A DNA stretch of 13,407 nt from Prasinococcaceae sp. CCMP 1430 (GCA_013416795.1 RQSC01000236.1:1-13407); one strand, 5' to 3'; shown: positions 1 to 8,737, counted from the stretch's first letter. Translations and numbers: made by a program. The notes: generated by a model not told the origin, from the letters alone.

Positions 1-111
1 CACGAGCGCTTCGCGCGCCTCGCCCGTCCCCCCTCCCATCCCCCAACACCCGCGCGAGCGCGCGCATTCGAAACGGCACCGCCCCAACAGCCGTTTTTGC
101 GCGCCTTACAG

Positions 112-278
112 AAGCGCGTTTCGGCGCGCGCGTCGCACGCGAAAACACGCGATTCGATCTGTCCCCGGAAGGTTTCGAGCGGGCGTACCGAATGTTTGAT
201 TTGGATTACCGTCGACTGGACGAATATGAGATTGGTTGGAATACGTGCATAAGTTCACGGATTGTATACTTGAAATAA
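112..278 (+). CDS. Possible last exon of a gene entering from the left, EF-hand-like
   Basis: A pyrimidine-containing stretch ends in TTACAG at 106-111, which would serve as a splice acceptor. The frame after it (two carried-over bases, then codons from 114) stays open to TAA at 276-278. The translated segment contains LSPEGFERAYRMFDLDYRR followed by LDEYEIGW. This has the helix-loop-helix look of an EF-hand, with D-x-D opening and D-E-Y-E closing the loop. The loop is about one residue short of the usual 12 and lacks the central glycine, so calcium binding is doubtful. Codon third positions are much richer in A and T than in neighbouring genes, which weakens the call. The stop lies only 26 bases before a candidate ATG of the next gene, so this could instead be an upstream exon of that gene or chance. 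Confidence 0.33.
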
Positions 279-345
279 GTTCTTTCCGGCGACTCGTTCA
301 AAAAATGATTCTAGGTGATAAATTGCGGATAATTCGCGCGAACAA
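180..345 (+). promoter_or_regulatory. AT-rich stretch upstream of the small membrane protein gene
   Basis: This stretch is clearly richer in A and T than anything around it and precedes the first exon of the small membrane protein. It may be the promoter and 5' leader of that gene. Part of it can also be read as the EF-hand-like exon, so the two readings compete. No TATA box in a fixed position can be assigned with confidence. Confidence 0.3.
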
Positions 346-1280
346 AAAGCGGCGTGTGGCGCGCGCTGCTGCTGCGGCGCCCGCCGCGCCACAGCGGTGG
401 GGCGGGCGGGACGCCCGGCACCTCGCCCGCGGCGTGGGTTGCTGCGACGGAGGGGTCGTGTGGGATGGCAGCGCGGGTGGCGGTGCGGAACTGCGCCCCG
501 CCCTCCCCCCGCCCACTCCCCCCCACGCGACGGAGGGGATCCGAACGCGCGCGGCGGTGCGGCCGCGCGCGGCGGGTGATGGCGGCGAAGGCGGGGGCAG
601 CGATGAGGACGGCAGCGAGAAGGGCGAGGGCAAGGACGAGGAGAAGGAATACGACGTCATCATCCGAGGCTTCGGGTCTTCGCAGGGGGGGAAGTACGGT
701 CTAGGTGCGGTGAAGGCGCCTGCGTGCGAGGGTGGGCGCACTTCCCATGCGATGCCCACGCGCGCGGTCCTACGAACGCTCTCATGGCATTGAGTGCTCC
801 CGGCGCGCCTGCATCTGTCAGCACGCGCGTGCGGCTGACGCTGAGCCTCTGCGGCGACCCCGCGCGTCGCAGGCCCGCGCACGGACCAGCTTCTTGACTT
901 TTCGGCGAGCCCCGACGTGCTGTTCATCTGCCTGCTACTCACCGTCTTCCTCATCATCGGCGTCATCATGGGCGGCCCGCCGCCGCAGTCATACGAGCAG
1001 GAGTACGCCGCGGAGATCGAGGCCTACAGAGCCAAGAAGGTGCGTAGGAGGGAGCACACGGCGCAGCTACGCGCCCGCGGTATGGACTAGCGCTCGCGCG
1101 TGGCGCTGACTGCCTGCTGACGCGCACTGCCCGCCTGTTGCACATTCGCGGCCCCGCTACGCACTCCCCCGCCTCACGCCGCAGGCCGAGGACGCGCGCG
1201 CCGAGGCACAGGCGGCAGCAGCCGCGCTGTCCGCACCGCCGCCCGTGGCGGAGGGCACACCGGCGCCGCCGCTCGATTGA
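305..1280 (+). CDS. Small single-pass membrane protein of unknown function, three exons
   Basis: The proposed exons are 305-704, 873-1039 and 1185-1280, joined in phase through donors GTGCGG and GTGCGT and acceptors TCGCAG and CGCAG. The start is uncertain: ATGs at 236 and 305 are both in frame, and the N-terminal part is a low-complexity Ala/Arg/Pro stretch that could be leader or intron. The dependable part begins with an acidic, Gly/Glu/Lys-rich segment (GEGKDEEKEYDVIIRGFG). It continues into a hydrophobic helix, VLFICLLLTVFLIIGVIMGG, which is one membrane span. After that come PPPQSYEQEYAAEIEAYRAK, an Ala/Glu-rich helix and a Pro-rich end (PAPPLD). No family is recognised. The layout (acidic tail, one span, short charged helix) suggests a small organelle or ER membrane protein. 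About 220 residues if started at 305. Confidence 0.6.
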
Positions 1281-1460
1281 TGCCCGCGGGTGCGGGTGTT
1301 GGTGCCGGTGCCTGCTCACCCGAGCGCACAGGGCAACAGCGGCAGCAGCGGCAGCAGCGGCAGCATTAGAGCATAAAGCGTCCTCACGACACTCCGTAAT
1401 TATCAACAGACAAGGCGAACTCGCGCGCACGGCGGCACGTCGGGTGTAGGGTGGTCGGGT
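1281..1460. other. Short intergenic stretch between convergent genes, with a 9-base tandem repeat
   Basis: This 180-base gap separates the 3' ends of the small membrane protein gene and the CSN7 gene. It contains a tandem GGCAGCAGC repeat of nearly three copies at about 1336-1364, followed by an A-rich bit (GCATAAAG). It presumably holds both 3' untranslated regions. No gene is seen. Confidence 0.5.
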
Positions 1461-2799
1461 TCACCGCCTCCTCTTCATGCGCCCCGCCCTGTCGTCCTCT
1501 GTGAGCTCCATCGCCACCGGCATGCTGTCGAAGGACTCGTGCGCGCCACCCGCCCAGCCCTGGCGCGCACGTGCCCCGCTCCCGCCGCCGCCTCGCTCCT
1601 CGGCCTCCTTTCGCACGCTGTAGCCGAGCGCACAGCCTACAGTCAGCCACGATGACGCAACGCGTGCGCGATGTGTGCGCCGCCCCGGGCGTCCACGCAA
1701 GCGCGCAGACACGTGCGCTACGCCCGCGCGCCAGTCGCTCCGCTTCGCGCCCGCACACACCTTTCCTTCTTCGCTTCGAGCTCCTTCTCTGCGCGAGCGG
1801 CGGCGTCGCTGCTTGCCTTGACGGACGCCGCGCTCTGCTCGATGGTCTGCAGTAGCGCACCAGTGTTCGCCTCCCACCGCTCCAGCCCTGCCACGATGTC
1901 CTTGAGGCTCTCTCGCGGCACGTCGCGCCCCGCGCAGCCGCGCACGTGGAACATGCGTCGCTGCTGGTCGAGCGTGCCGCGCACCAGGCCCGTGTACATG
2001 CACTCATTGATGAGGAGGTCCTCGAGCTCGCGCGTCGAGCCGATCTCGAGGGTCGCCTGCAGCTCGTCGTACGTGAGCTCTGCGGAGCGCTCAGCGAGCG
2101 ACACCACCGTGAGCTGGCGCAGCTTACGCTCGGCGGCCGCGTCGAGCGGCGGCAGCGCGGGGGAGCCACTCGCGCGAGCAGCGCGATAGTCCGCCCATGT
2201 GCCGTACGCGAAGAGTTTCAGGAGGGACAGCGCGGGCTCGTGCTCTGTGTTGGCAAGCTATTGGAGTGCAGGGGGCGTTTGGGTGCGCGCAGCGGCTTGT
2301 CAGGACGGGCACGCACGCGTGCGTTGACGGCGCTGGTAGCGCCGAGCAGCGGCGCGCAAGGCGCGCGCGACGCACCGCTTGCATGCCAGGCACATCCAGT
2401 ATCTCGGCAAACGCAAACACCCCCGGGTGCGCGGCCGCCTCGGCGGCGAGCGGCGATGGCGTCGAGCAGCTTCGCGCCCTGCGGGAGCGCCGCCCACGCG
2501 CCGTCCACGCCATCCGGCGCGCAGTTGAAGATGCGCACGCCGCTCGCGTCGCCCGCCGAGCCCGCGAGTGGCGCGGGGAGCGATCCGCTCCCGCCGCCGC
2601 CCCGCTGCGACTCCTGCACGCACGCGCCGAGGGCCTTCCAGAAGCGCCCCGCCTCGGGCACGCCCGCCAGCGCCTCGAGCGTGAACGGCACCGCGTCCAC
2701 GACGCTCATCACGCCGCCATCGCCGGCGACGCCGCCCTGCGTTGCGCACCTGCAGACGATCGCGACCGAGGCGAGCGCCTTGACCCTCGCGTGGCTCAT
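1461..2799 (-). CDS. CSN7: COP9 signalosome complex subunit 7 (PCI-domain protein)
   Basis: CSN7 is a PCI-domain scaffold subunit of the COP9 signalosome, which removes NEDD8 from cullin-RING ubiquitin ligases. Coding pieces, in gene order, are 2799-2376, 2242-1761 and 1617-1461. The introns have donors GTGCGT and GTGTGT and acceptors CAGAG and TACAG, with matching phases. Family-typical stretches are HPGVFAFAEILDVPGMQ, LLKLFAYGTWADY, LPPLDAAAERKLRQLTVVSL, TRELEDLLINECMYTGLVRG and TLDQQRRMF. These follow the order of human CSN7 (winged-helix part of the PCI domain). The tail ends in a basic MKRRR after acidic residues. One frame break is needed at about 2451: the upstream frame reads GAKLLDAIA, while the next segment is one base off. 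Without it, translation would start at the ATG at 2513 with an Arg-rich leader. The 110 or so residues upstream (2470-2799) are not part of known CSN7 and may be an extension or another gene. The core identification is firm; the 5' end is not. Confidence 0.85.
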
Positions 2800-2816
2800 C
2801 GCGCCCTTGAGCGCCG

Positions 2817-2817
2817 N
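2817..2817. other. Unknown base N at a head-to-head gene junction
   Basis: A single N interrupts the sequence exactly where strong coding sequence on the minus strand (toward CSN7) meets strong coding sequence on the plus strand. There is no room for promoters or 5' leaders and neither gene shows a secure start. This is best read as a collapsed assembly gap. Confidence 0.6.
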
Positions 2818-4033
2818 GCATGTGCGTCCGCTGCGGCGCGCGCGCGCGTGGATGACGAGGCCGTGTGGCGGGCGCTGGCGGTCGGCGTGGCGCAGGGCGC
2901 CGACGCCAACGCGTGCGGACGGTGCGTGGGTGCAGCAGCGGACGCCGCGCGCTCGCCCCGAGATTGGGGACTCGTGCGGTGGAAGACGCTCTGCCAGGTG
3001 CTGCACGCGGCCGCGCCGCTCGTCGGGAGCTGGCGCGAGGCCGGGCCAACACAGGCGGGTCCCGGAGACACCGACGCGCACGCAAGTAGCGCAGGGGACG
3101 TCGAGCGGCTGAGTCTCGACGTCGCGTGGCGGCACGGCGGGGCGCTCGTATATGAGACGCTGCGCGTCGGGCACGCTTTCCGCCGGCGCGTGCTGGGCGT
3201 CGTCGTTGCGTCGGAGGAGCTCGTCGTGGCCGATGCGCGACAGCGCACGGACGCACACTGCGGCCCCGCGCTGTCATTCTGCAGTGCCGAAAACGCCCAT
3301 GACGTATACGAGCCCGACGAGACGGGGCTGCTCTTCGACATCGAGTGCATCGAGGTACGCATTCGACCCTGCTTCATTGTGTGTGTGTGTGGGTGGGTTG
3401 GGAGATGCGCGGGGGAAGGGCGGGGGGCGGTATGCGCGTGACGCGCCGCTGACACATTGTGTCTTGTGATTGCGCACGTGCCGCATTCTGCTGCCGTGCT
3501 CGCAGGGGTGCAGAGACGACGACATGCCAGCACGGGCGTCTGCGTGCTTGTCCTGCGACGCCGGCGGCGGCGATGCGTGCAGCAGCTCGGCCTTCTTCTC
3601 CGGCTGCGGCAGCGAGGCGCTTTGCTCAGGCTCCGGGCGCTGGGCGCTGCGAGCGCGCGTATGCGCAGGCTTCGGACTCGCGCGCGTTGGGGCCAAGGCA
3701 CTCGTGGTGGTCGAGCCCGAGGTAAGGGGCATTGCCGCAGGGTTGGAGGGCTTGAGCTTGAGGCGACGGCGTTCCGGGTCGTCCGGGGACTGCATCGCGA
3801 GTGCGGCGTCGGTGTCGCCGAGCTTCGAGCGCTCGCTGAGCGCCTTCATGGGCGCTAGCTCGAGCCCCGGCTCGGGTTCGGCCCGCTCGGCGCGTCGCAG
3901 AGAGAGGAGGCGGAAGGAGGGCACCGCCGAAGAGGGCTCCGTTGCGCGTGGGTGGAAGAACGGCGTGCGCGCTGGCGACGTATTCCTGCTGCGAGCAGCG
4001 TCCTCGACGCGACCACACACACCCTATTTCTAA
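2818..4033 (+). CDS. 5'-truncated unknown protein, possibly F-box related, two exons
   Basis: Exon 1 is open from the N at 2817 to a GTACGC donor at 3355. A 151-base intron follows, with GCTGACAC as a possible branch point and a CTCGCAG acceptor. Exon 2 runs from 3506 to TAA at 4031-4033. Exon 1 has strong codon bias. It reads DDEAVWRALAVG near residues 12-23 and WKTLCQVLHAAAPLVGSWRE at about 55-74. The spacing of the tryptophans and the PLVGSWR phrase recall the region just after the F-box in plant-type F-box proteins, but the F-box itself is not present and may lie in the missing 5' part. Later come ALVYETLRVGHAFRRRVLGV and YEPDETGLLFDIECIE. Exon 2 is a Ser/Cys/Gly/Arg-rich low-complexity tail and is less certain, because the opposite strand is also open there. 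The stop is 37 bases from the end of the convergent WDR4 gene. No ATG start is visible. Confidence 0.5.
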
Positions 4034-4070
4034 ATCCTCAGAAGATACAAACGAGGTGACCCATTTATGC

Positions 4071-5863
4071 TCACAGGATGCCCTCGTCCCTGCGCTTGCG
4101 CTCTATGTGCTCCCTCTGCTCCGCCTTGCGCGCGCGCTTGGCGGCGTTCCCGGCCTCACGCTTGTCGAGGCGCTCCTTGGTCTCCTGATCGTTGTACGTG
4201 CGCTTTCGGAGGTCCGCGGCGAGCTGGACGGGCTCATAGCCCTCGGCGGCCGCCACACGCTGTGGGCCGTATCGCGAGGGGAGGCGGCGTGGCGGCGCGC
4301 GCGCGGCACGTCAGCTCCCCGTCGTGCGTCCGCGCGTGGGCGCACATGCCAAACCACTCGATCTGCCTCATAATTCGCCACGGCACTCGACCACACCCAA
4401 CGCCACGCCCATAGCCAACACACAGACACGCATACACACACGTAATGCTCGCCGCTCGTGCGCACCTCCTCGTTGAGGGCCGCAGTCAGCACCTCGCTAG
4501 TGTCAGCGTCTCCCTCGATGGCAACGGATGCTACGAGTTCCTCCGCGGACTTCGCGCGCACCGCGGCAGCGGCGAGCGCGGCGTCGCCTTCGATGCACAC
4601 GCGCGCGAGCCCGCATGGTGGCGCGCCGAGCTCCCGCGCGGCGGCAAGCGCGCTGCTGAGCGCTTCGGAGCGTGCGGTGTCGACGGCAAGGCGGCGGCCG
4701 CCATCGGTGAGGAGCAACACAGTCACGCCCGGGGCGTCCTCCACCGCCGCCGCGAGCGCGCCGCCGCCGAGGCTGACCACGTCAACCACCGCCTTGCATG
4801 CGCCCTCCTCGCGCGCGCAGTCCCACCGGGCGAGCTCCTCCCCGCTGCGCCACGCCCAAACGCGCACGCTGCCGTCGCCACCGCACGTCACTAGCACGGC
4901 GTCGCCATCACCCTCGCCATCCGCATCCGCAGCGCCGGGCACGCCCTCCACGAAAGCGACCTTGGTGAGGAAGTCCTCGTGCCCGAGGCAGAAGCTGAGC
5001 ACCTCTGCCGCGCCGCCGCGTGCGCCGCACATCTCGCGATTGAGCGACCCACCGCGCGGCCACGCCGTGAGCCGGCAGCGGCCGTCGCGGTCACCGGTGG
5101 CGAGCGCCGCGCCGCACGGCGACGCCGCGAGCGAGCCAATGATGGAGCAGCAGTGGCCCAGCACCAGCGACAGCGGGCGCGATTCGGCGTCTGGGGCGAG
5201 GCCCACCTCGCAGGGCGGCCACACCTCCGTCATGGCGATGCCAAAGACGTCGCCCCACTTGTCGGCGACGAGCAGCCACTCGCCCTCGTCGTCAGCCGCA
5301 CCGGCGGCCGCGCCGCCGGCGAAGCACACCGCGGACGCGCGCTTGGGCGTGGGCGCGCGGTACACGACTCGTCGAAAATTGGTCGGGCGCGCGAGGTCGT
5401 ACACGCTCACGTGCTTGTCGTCGGTCGCCGCCGCGACAAAGTCGCCCGACGCGTGCACGCAGAGTGCAATGAACACGCCTGCTGCACCGGAAAGGAGCAA
5501 AGCGTGCGTGTTTTTGCGAGGGCGCGCACGATGGCGCGTGTGCGTGCATGCCCGTGCGCGCGAGCGCGTACGAGGTGGCGGCGCTCGTCAGGCGCGGATC
5601 GTCGCGCGAGCGCAGTGGGGCGCGCGGCGCGCGCGCCAGGTGCGCTGAACGCTCGCTGTGCGCTCCCCCGCCCATGTGCGCGTGCACGCACCGCCCTCTC
5701 CCGCGTCGATCGCCATGCACGACCCATCCTTGCAGCGCACGGCGAGCCGGCGGCCCGCCGCCGCGGCCAGCACGGAGGCGCCGGGGCGTCCCTCCGCGCG
5801 CGGTGTGGCCAGCCCGCGCGCCACCCGCGCGCGGTGTGGCAGCTCACACACGCACGCGCACAT
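4071..5863 (-). CDS. WDR4: tRNA (guanine-N7-)-methyltransferase non-catalytic WD-repeat subunit (WDR4/Trm82)
   Basis: Trm82/WDR4 is the WD40 partner of the Trm8/METTL1 methyltransferase that makes m7G46 in tRNA. It stabilises the catalytic subunit and acts mainly in the nucleus. Exons in gene order are 5863-5692, 5478-4466 and 4259-4071, about 457 residues. Donors are GTGCGT and GTGCGC, acceptors CAGCAG and CCACAG, and phases match. Blade segments include HASGDFVAAATDDKHVSVYD, EWLLVADKWGDVFGI, LVLGHCCSIIGSLAASP, ALATGDRDGRCRLTAW, FCLGHEDFLTKVAFVEG and LVTCGGDGSVRVWAWRSGEE. The ADKxGDV, DRD and SFCLGHxxF phrases are typical of this subunit rather than of WD40 proteins in general. The protein ends in a highly charged Lys/Arg/Glu helix (KEREXX type, ending RRDEGIL). 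The start is the ATG at 5863, giving a short Cys/Arg-rich leader that is less secure. The TGA is at 4071-4073. Confidence 0.88.
5794..5840. repeat. 16-base direct repeat inside the first WDR4 exon
   Basis: CCGCGCGCGGTGTGGC occurs at 5794-5809 and again at 5825-5840, a 31-base period. It lies in the poorly conserved N-terminal coding part of WDR4 and produces a duplicated Arg/Pro-rich piece. It may be a small local duplication in coding or leader sequence. Confidence 0.6.
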
Positions 5864-6264
5864 GCTCACACGCACCTACCACCTACCACCACACACACAC
5901 ACCATCTCCACCCGCGCGCGCGGCTGGCGGCCCGCAGCCGCCGCACCGCCGCGGCCGCGCACATATTAACCCTATCAACCAGGAGACCCTTAATCGTGCT
6001 TTTTCTGTACTGTACAGTAACCTTAACCTCAACGCAACGGCGCCGAGCGCCTGCTGCGCCACTCGGCGAGCGGCTCAACAGCCCCTCCCCCCCACACACA
6101 CACACACCACCCTCCCTCCTCCTCCCCCGCCGAAGCACGCCGCGCGCGCACCCGCTGCGCGACGCCCAAAGGTCGGATCGCGGGGGAGCGGGCGGGGGGG
6201 GGGGGGAATTTGGCCGAACGCCTCCTCGCGGCGGCGCGGCGCTGCGCGGCGCTGCGCGGCGCGC
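5864..6264. promoter_or_regulatory. Divergent promoter region between WDR4 and the alpha/beta hydrolase
   Basis: About 400 bases separate the starts of two divergent genes. The stretch holds CA-repeat tracts (about 5884-5901 and 6092-6108) and a relatively AT-rich core at about 5960-6035 with CATATTAACC. That core includes a perfect 12-base palindrome, TACTGTACAGTA, at 6008-6019. A run of 13 G at 6194-6206 follows, and then a 10-base tandem repeat (GCGCGGCGCT) just before the hydrolase ATG. The AT-rich core is the most likely shared promoter zone; this is inferred from position and composition only. Confidence 0.5.
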
Positions 6265-7457
6265 ATGGAGCGTGTCGCCCGGGGGCGCGGCGCGGTCGCC
6301 GGCGGTGAGTCCGTGGCGCGCGGGAGGCCCGAGGAGCGCCTGGTGGACGTCGGGCGCATCGTGGGCGTCCTTGGAGGGGGCGTGTGCTACGAGGAGCGAT
6401 ACGTGCCGCTCCCCGGTGGAGATGACGACGAGTGGCTCGCGCTGCGCGTATTCGCGTGCGCGCACGGCGCGGACGGTCGTGCGGCTCCTGCTCCGCGGTC
6501 TGCAGGCGGCGAAGGGGAGCGAGCGGACGGCGGGGAAGGTGGCCCTGGCAGCGGCAACGACACCAAACTGGAAGGCACTCTGCCCGTGCTCGTGTATGTG
6601 CACCCGTGGGCGGTCATGGGGGGCCGCCAAGACATGCTCCTGCGACGCTCGGCGCTCATATCTCGCCAACACGGCATGCACGTGGTCACATTGGACCTTC
6701 GAGGGGCGGGAAATTCCGACGGGAGGTGAGGCGGCCGCAGACGAGCGTCGTGCGACGCGTGCGTGCATGGCCCGCTGCGACTTACAATGCGCGACCGATG
6801 TGCTGAAACTGCCTCGCTTTCGCTCGGCACCTCGCCGCCTGCAGCTCGACGCTGCGCGGTGGCCCAGAGGTTGATGACATTCTCGCCGCACTGAGCTACG
6901 CATCAGCGCGCTTCGCGGGCAGCGAGCTCCTCCTCGCCGGCGAGTCCGCAGGTGGGCCATTCGCCGGATCGGCGCTCGCCAGGGACCCGCGCGTGGCTGG
7001 ATTCGTTGCAATCGGATATACCTGGGGGTTCTGGACGTCAGTGCTCTTCGGCCGCCACTTCAAGGCGCTCATGCGAGCGCGAGCGCCGCGCCTGTTCGTG
7101 ATGGGCTCAGACGACTGCTTCACGTCCATCCGCACGCTGCGCAAGCGGGTTGCGAGGTGCATCAAGGAGTCCGGAAATGAGTACGCCGACTTCGAGGTCG
7201 TGCAAAGCGTCGGTCACTTCGCCCTCGAGGGCCCGGACTACGATGCGCACGTGGCCGAGCGCATAGGCGCCTTCGTGCACCGCGTGCTGCGGGGCGACTT
7301 CAGGCGGTCAGTGGCGGCGACAGCAGGTGATGCACGGTCGAAAGTCGAGGGTGAGGCGACGCCAGTGGCGTTTGGCTGCGAAGGCGGCGCTGCCGCGCAG
7401 GCGACGCAGGCCTCGCCTGTTGCTGCAGCGAGTCTGCCGCCGGACGCCCGGGTGTGA
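6265..7457 (+). CDS. Alpha/beta hydrolase of the plant/algal HPxxxxGG type
   Basis: This is a serine hydrolase fold protein; the substrate cannot be read from sequence. Exons are 6265-6725 and 6845-7457, joined at AG|C (GTGAGG donor, CTGCAG acceptor). The product is 357 residues. Motifs: LPVLVYVHPWAVMGG at about 106-120 (oxyanion-hole side), VVTLDLRGAGNSDGS at about 140-154, the nucleophile elbow GESAGG with Ser188, LFVMGSDD with the likely acid Asp243 or Asp244, and GHFALEGPDY with His278. The order and spacing of Ser, Asp and His fit a complete triad. The DLRGxGxS, GxSAGxP and LFxMGxxDxFTS phrases match a hydrolase family common in plants and algae. An acidic Gly-rich insert lies at about 75-100. 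After the core there is a disordered Ala-rich tail. A perfect GTGAGT donor just before the stop suggests an alternative 3' exon (see findings). Confidence 0.8.
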
Positions 7458-7517
7458 GTGTGTGCCTTTCCTGACGCGCTCGCGCGCGTTCGCGCGCGCG
7501 CGGGGGCCAGCAGCCAG

Positions 7518-7671
7518 CGGGACTGCCTTGGGCCTCTTCCGCCGCGCCGCAGCAGCTGCGTGCGCCGTCGCACTCGCCGCTGGCGTCGCGCATGCGATCA
7601 CGCGCCCGAGGCGTGCGCGCGGCGTCGGCCACCGCTCTGCAGCGGCCGCCCGCGGCGGACAACAGACGTAA
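7518..7671 (+). CDS. Possible extra 3' exon of the hydrolase, adding a membrane anchor
   Basis: If the GTGAGT at 7454 is used as donor and GCCAG at 7513-7517 as acceptor, a 64-base intron (with CCTGAC as possible branch point) is removed. The hydrolase frame then continues in phase to TAA at 7669-7671. The added part reads GTALGLFRR, then an 18-20 residue Ala/Val-rich hydrophobic stretch (AAAAACAVALAAGVAHAI), then an Arg-rich end. That would make the protein tail-anchored. The splice sites are good, but the alternative is simply the stop at 7455-7457. Confidence 0.4.
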
Positions 7672-8737
7672 CGGTTCGGCGCCTTTCCCTCCGTTGCCAT
7701 CTCAGCAGACTTGCGGGCTGGTCTCCTTCTTGCGCGCTGCATGTATTTCGGCATTGGGATTGGTGCGACAGCGGTGCGCGCGCCCCCGGCCCGCGCCCCG
7801 GCGAGCCCCGCGACAGATGGGATCCCCCGGGTGCGCAGCGCAGCGCGCCACGCCGCGTGCCCCACCCTCCATCACTCAGCAAGGCTTGGTTACTGGAGGC
7901 ACGTCGGAGCCCCCTCGCGCGCCCGCTAACCAACCGCGGCGGCCACATGCCTGAGCGCAGCAGCCCCCGACCCACCGACCGACCGAGGCCTGGGTTGGTT
8001 GATTGGTTTGGCTGGTTCCCCACACGCTCCCATCCGACGAGCTACACCGACCGAGACCAACCAACACCTGGCTTGGAGCTTCCCTCCTCGTCGTGAGTCG
8101 GTACAGTAGTGCGGGCGCGTCTAGCTCGTGGAGAACCAAGCTGGGGTTCCTGACGACCTGCCGGCCGCCGGCTTCTCATCGTCTCTTGGGGCGCCGCCGG
8201 TGCGCGCGCGAGATCCCGCCGCGCCGCCGCGGGGCCGCGGCGGCCGACCACAGCGCGAACGGGGGCGCGCGGGCGCGAGCGCGCAGGGGGGGGCGCGAGG
8301 CGCGAGGCCTTCGGTTGAGCTCGGACCGACGAAGGGGAGTCGGAGGGGGGGGGGCGGGTTTGGGGGATAACGCGGTGGTGAGCACGCTACGGCAGCGCTG
8401 CTGGAAGACGAGGGTAGTAGCCTGGTGAGCCCGCGTGACCAGGGGGGGGGGAGGGGGCGCCCAGCGCAGCACTGAGCGGTGGCAGCATTGCGTGAGGGGA
8501 GGCAACGTGCGTGGCACAAGTGGTGCGGGTGCCCTCGCGGAAAGCGCGACTCCTGCTCCCGCCCGCCGCCCCCGCCCCTCCCCCCTCTCCCCATCCCTCA
8601 CCTTTACACCCCGCAATTGAGAGCCAGGACCCTTCGCCTGCTTGCTGGTGAGGGTGGCAAGAAGCTGACGCCTGTGCTGTCTCGTGCTCCCGTCCACGCG
8701 CGCGCGCGCGCGCACGCGCGCTGCCAGCGTACGAATC
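7672..8737. other. Gene-poor stretch with G runs and GGTTGG/CCAACC motifs
   Basis: About 1.07 kb has no convincing gene on either strand; open frames here are Arg/Pro/Gly-rich and lack recognisable segments. It contains repeated CCGACCGA and GGTTGGTTGATTGG / GACCAACCAAC motifs at 7970-8070 that could pair as an imperfect hairpin. It also contains several long G runs: 8286-8293, 8345-8354 and 8442-8451. Near its right end, a GTGAGG donor at 8648 and a GCCAG acceptor ending at 8727 could bound an 80-base intron in the 5' leader of the next gene. Confidence 0.45.

Noticed and set aside
1571-3112. Long plus-strand open frames opposite CSN7
   Set aside because: They are antisense shadows of the CSN7 exons. 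Their translations are Arg/Ala/His-rich without family motifs, while the minus strand matches CSN7 segment by segment.
4445-6874. Very long plus-strand open frames over WDR4 and the upstream region
   Set aside because: GC-rich sequence lacks stop codons. The translations are compositionally extreme and cross the WDR4 exons, its introns and the divergent promoter.
5866-7011. Minus-strand open frame opposite the alpha/beta hydrolase
   Set aside because: It covers the hydrolase coding region, the intron and the promoter alike, and has no recognisable motif. The plus strand carries a full catalytic triad.
7308-8594. Several open frames on both strands in the gene-poor stretch
   Set aside because: All are Arg/Pro/Gly/Ala-rich, lack conserved-looking segments and overlap one another. 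None has a matching splice partner except the possible hydrolase 3' exon.
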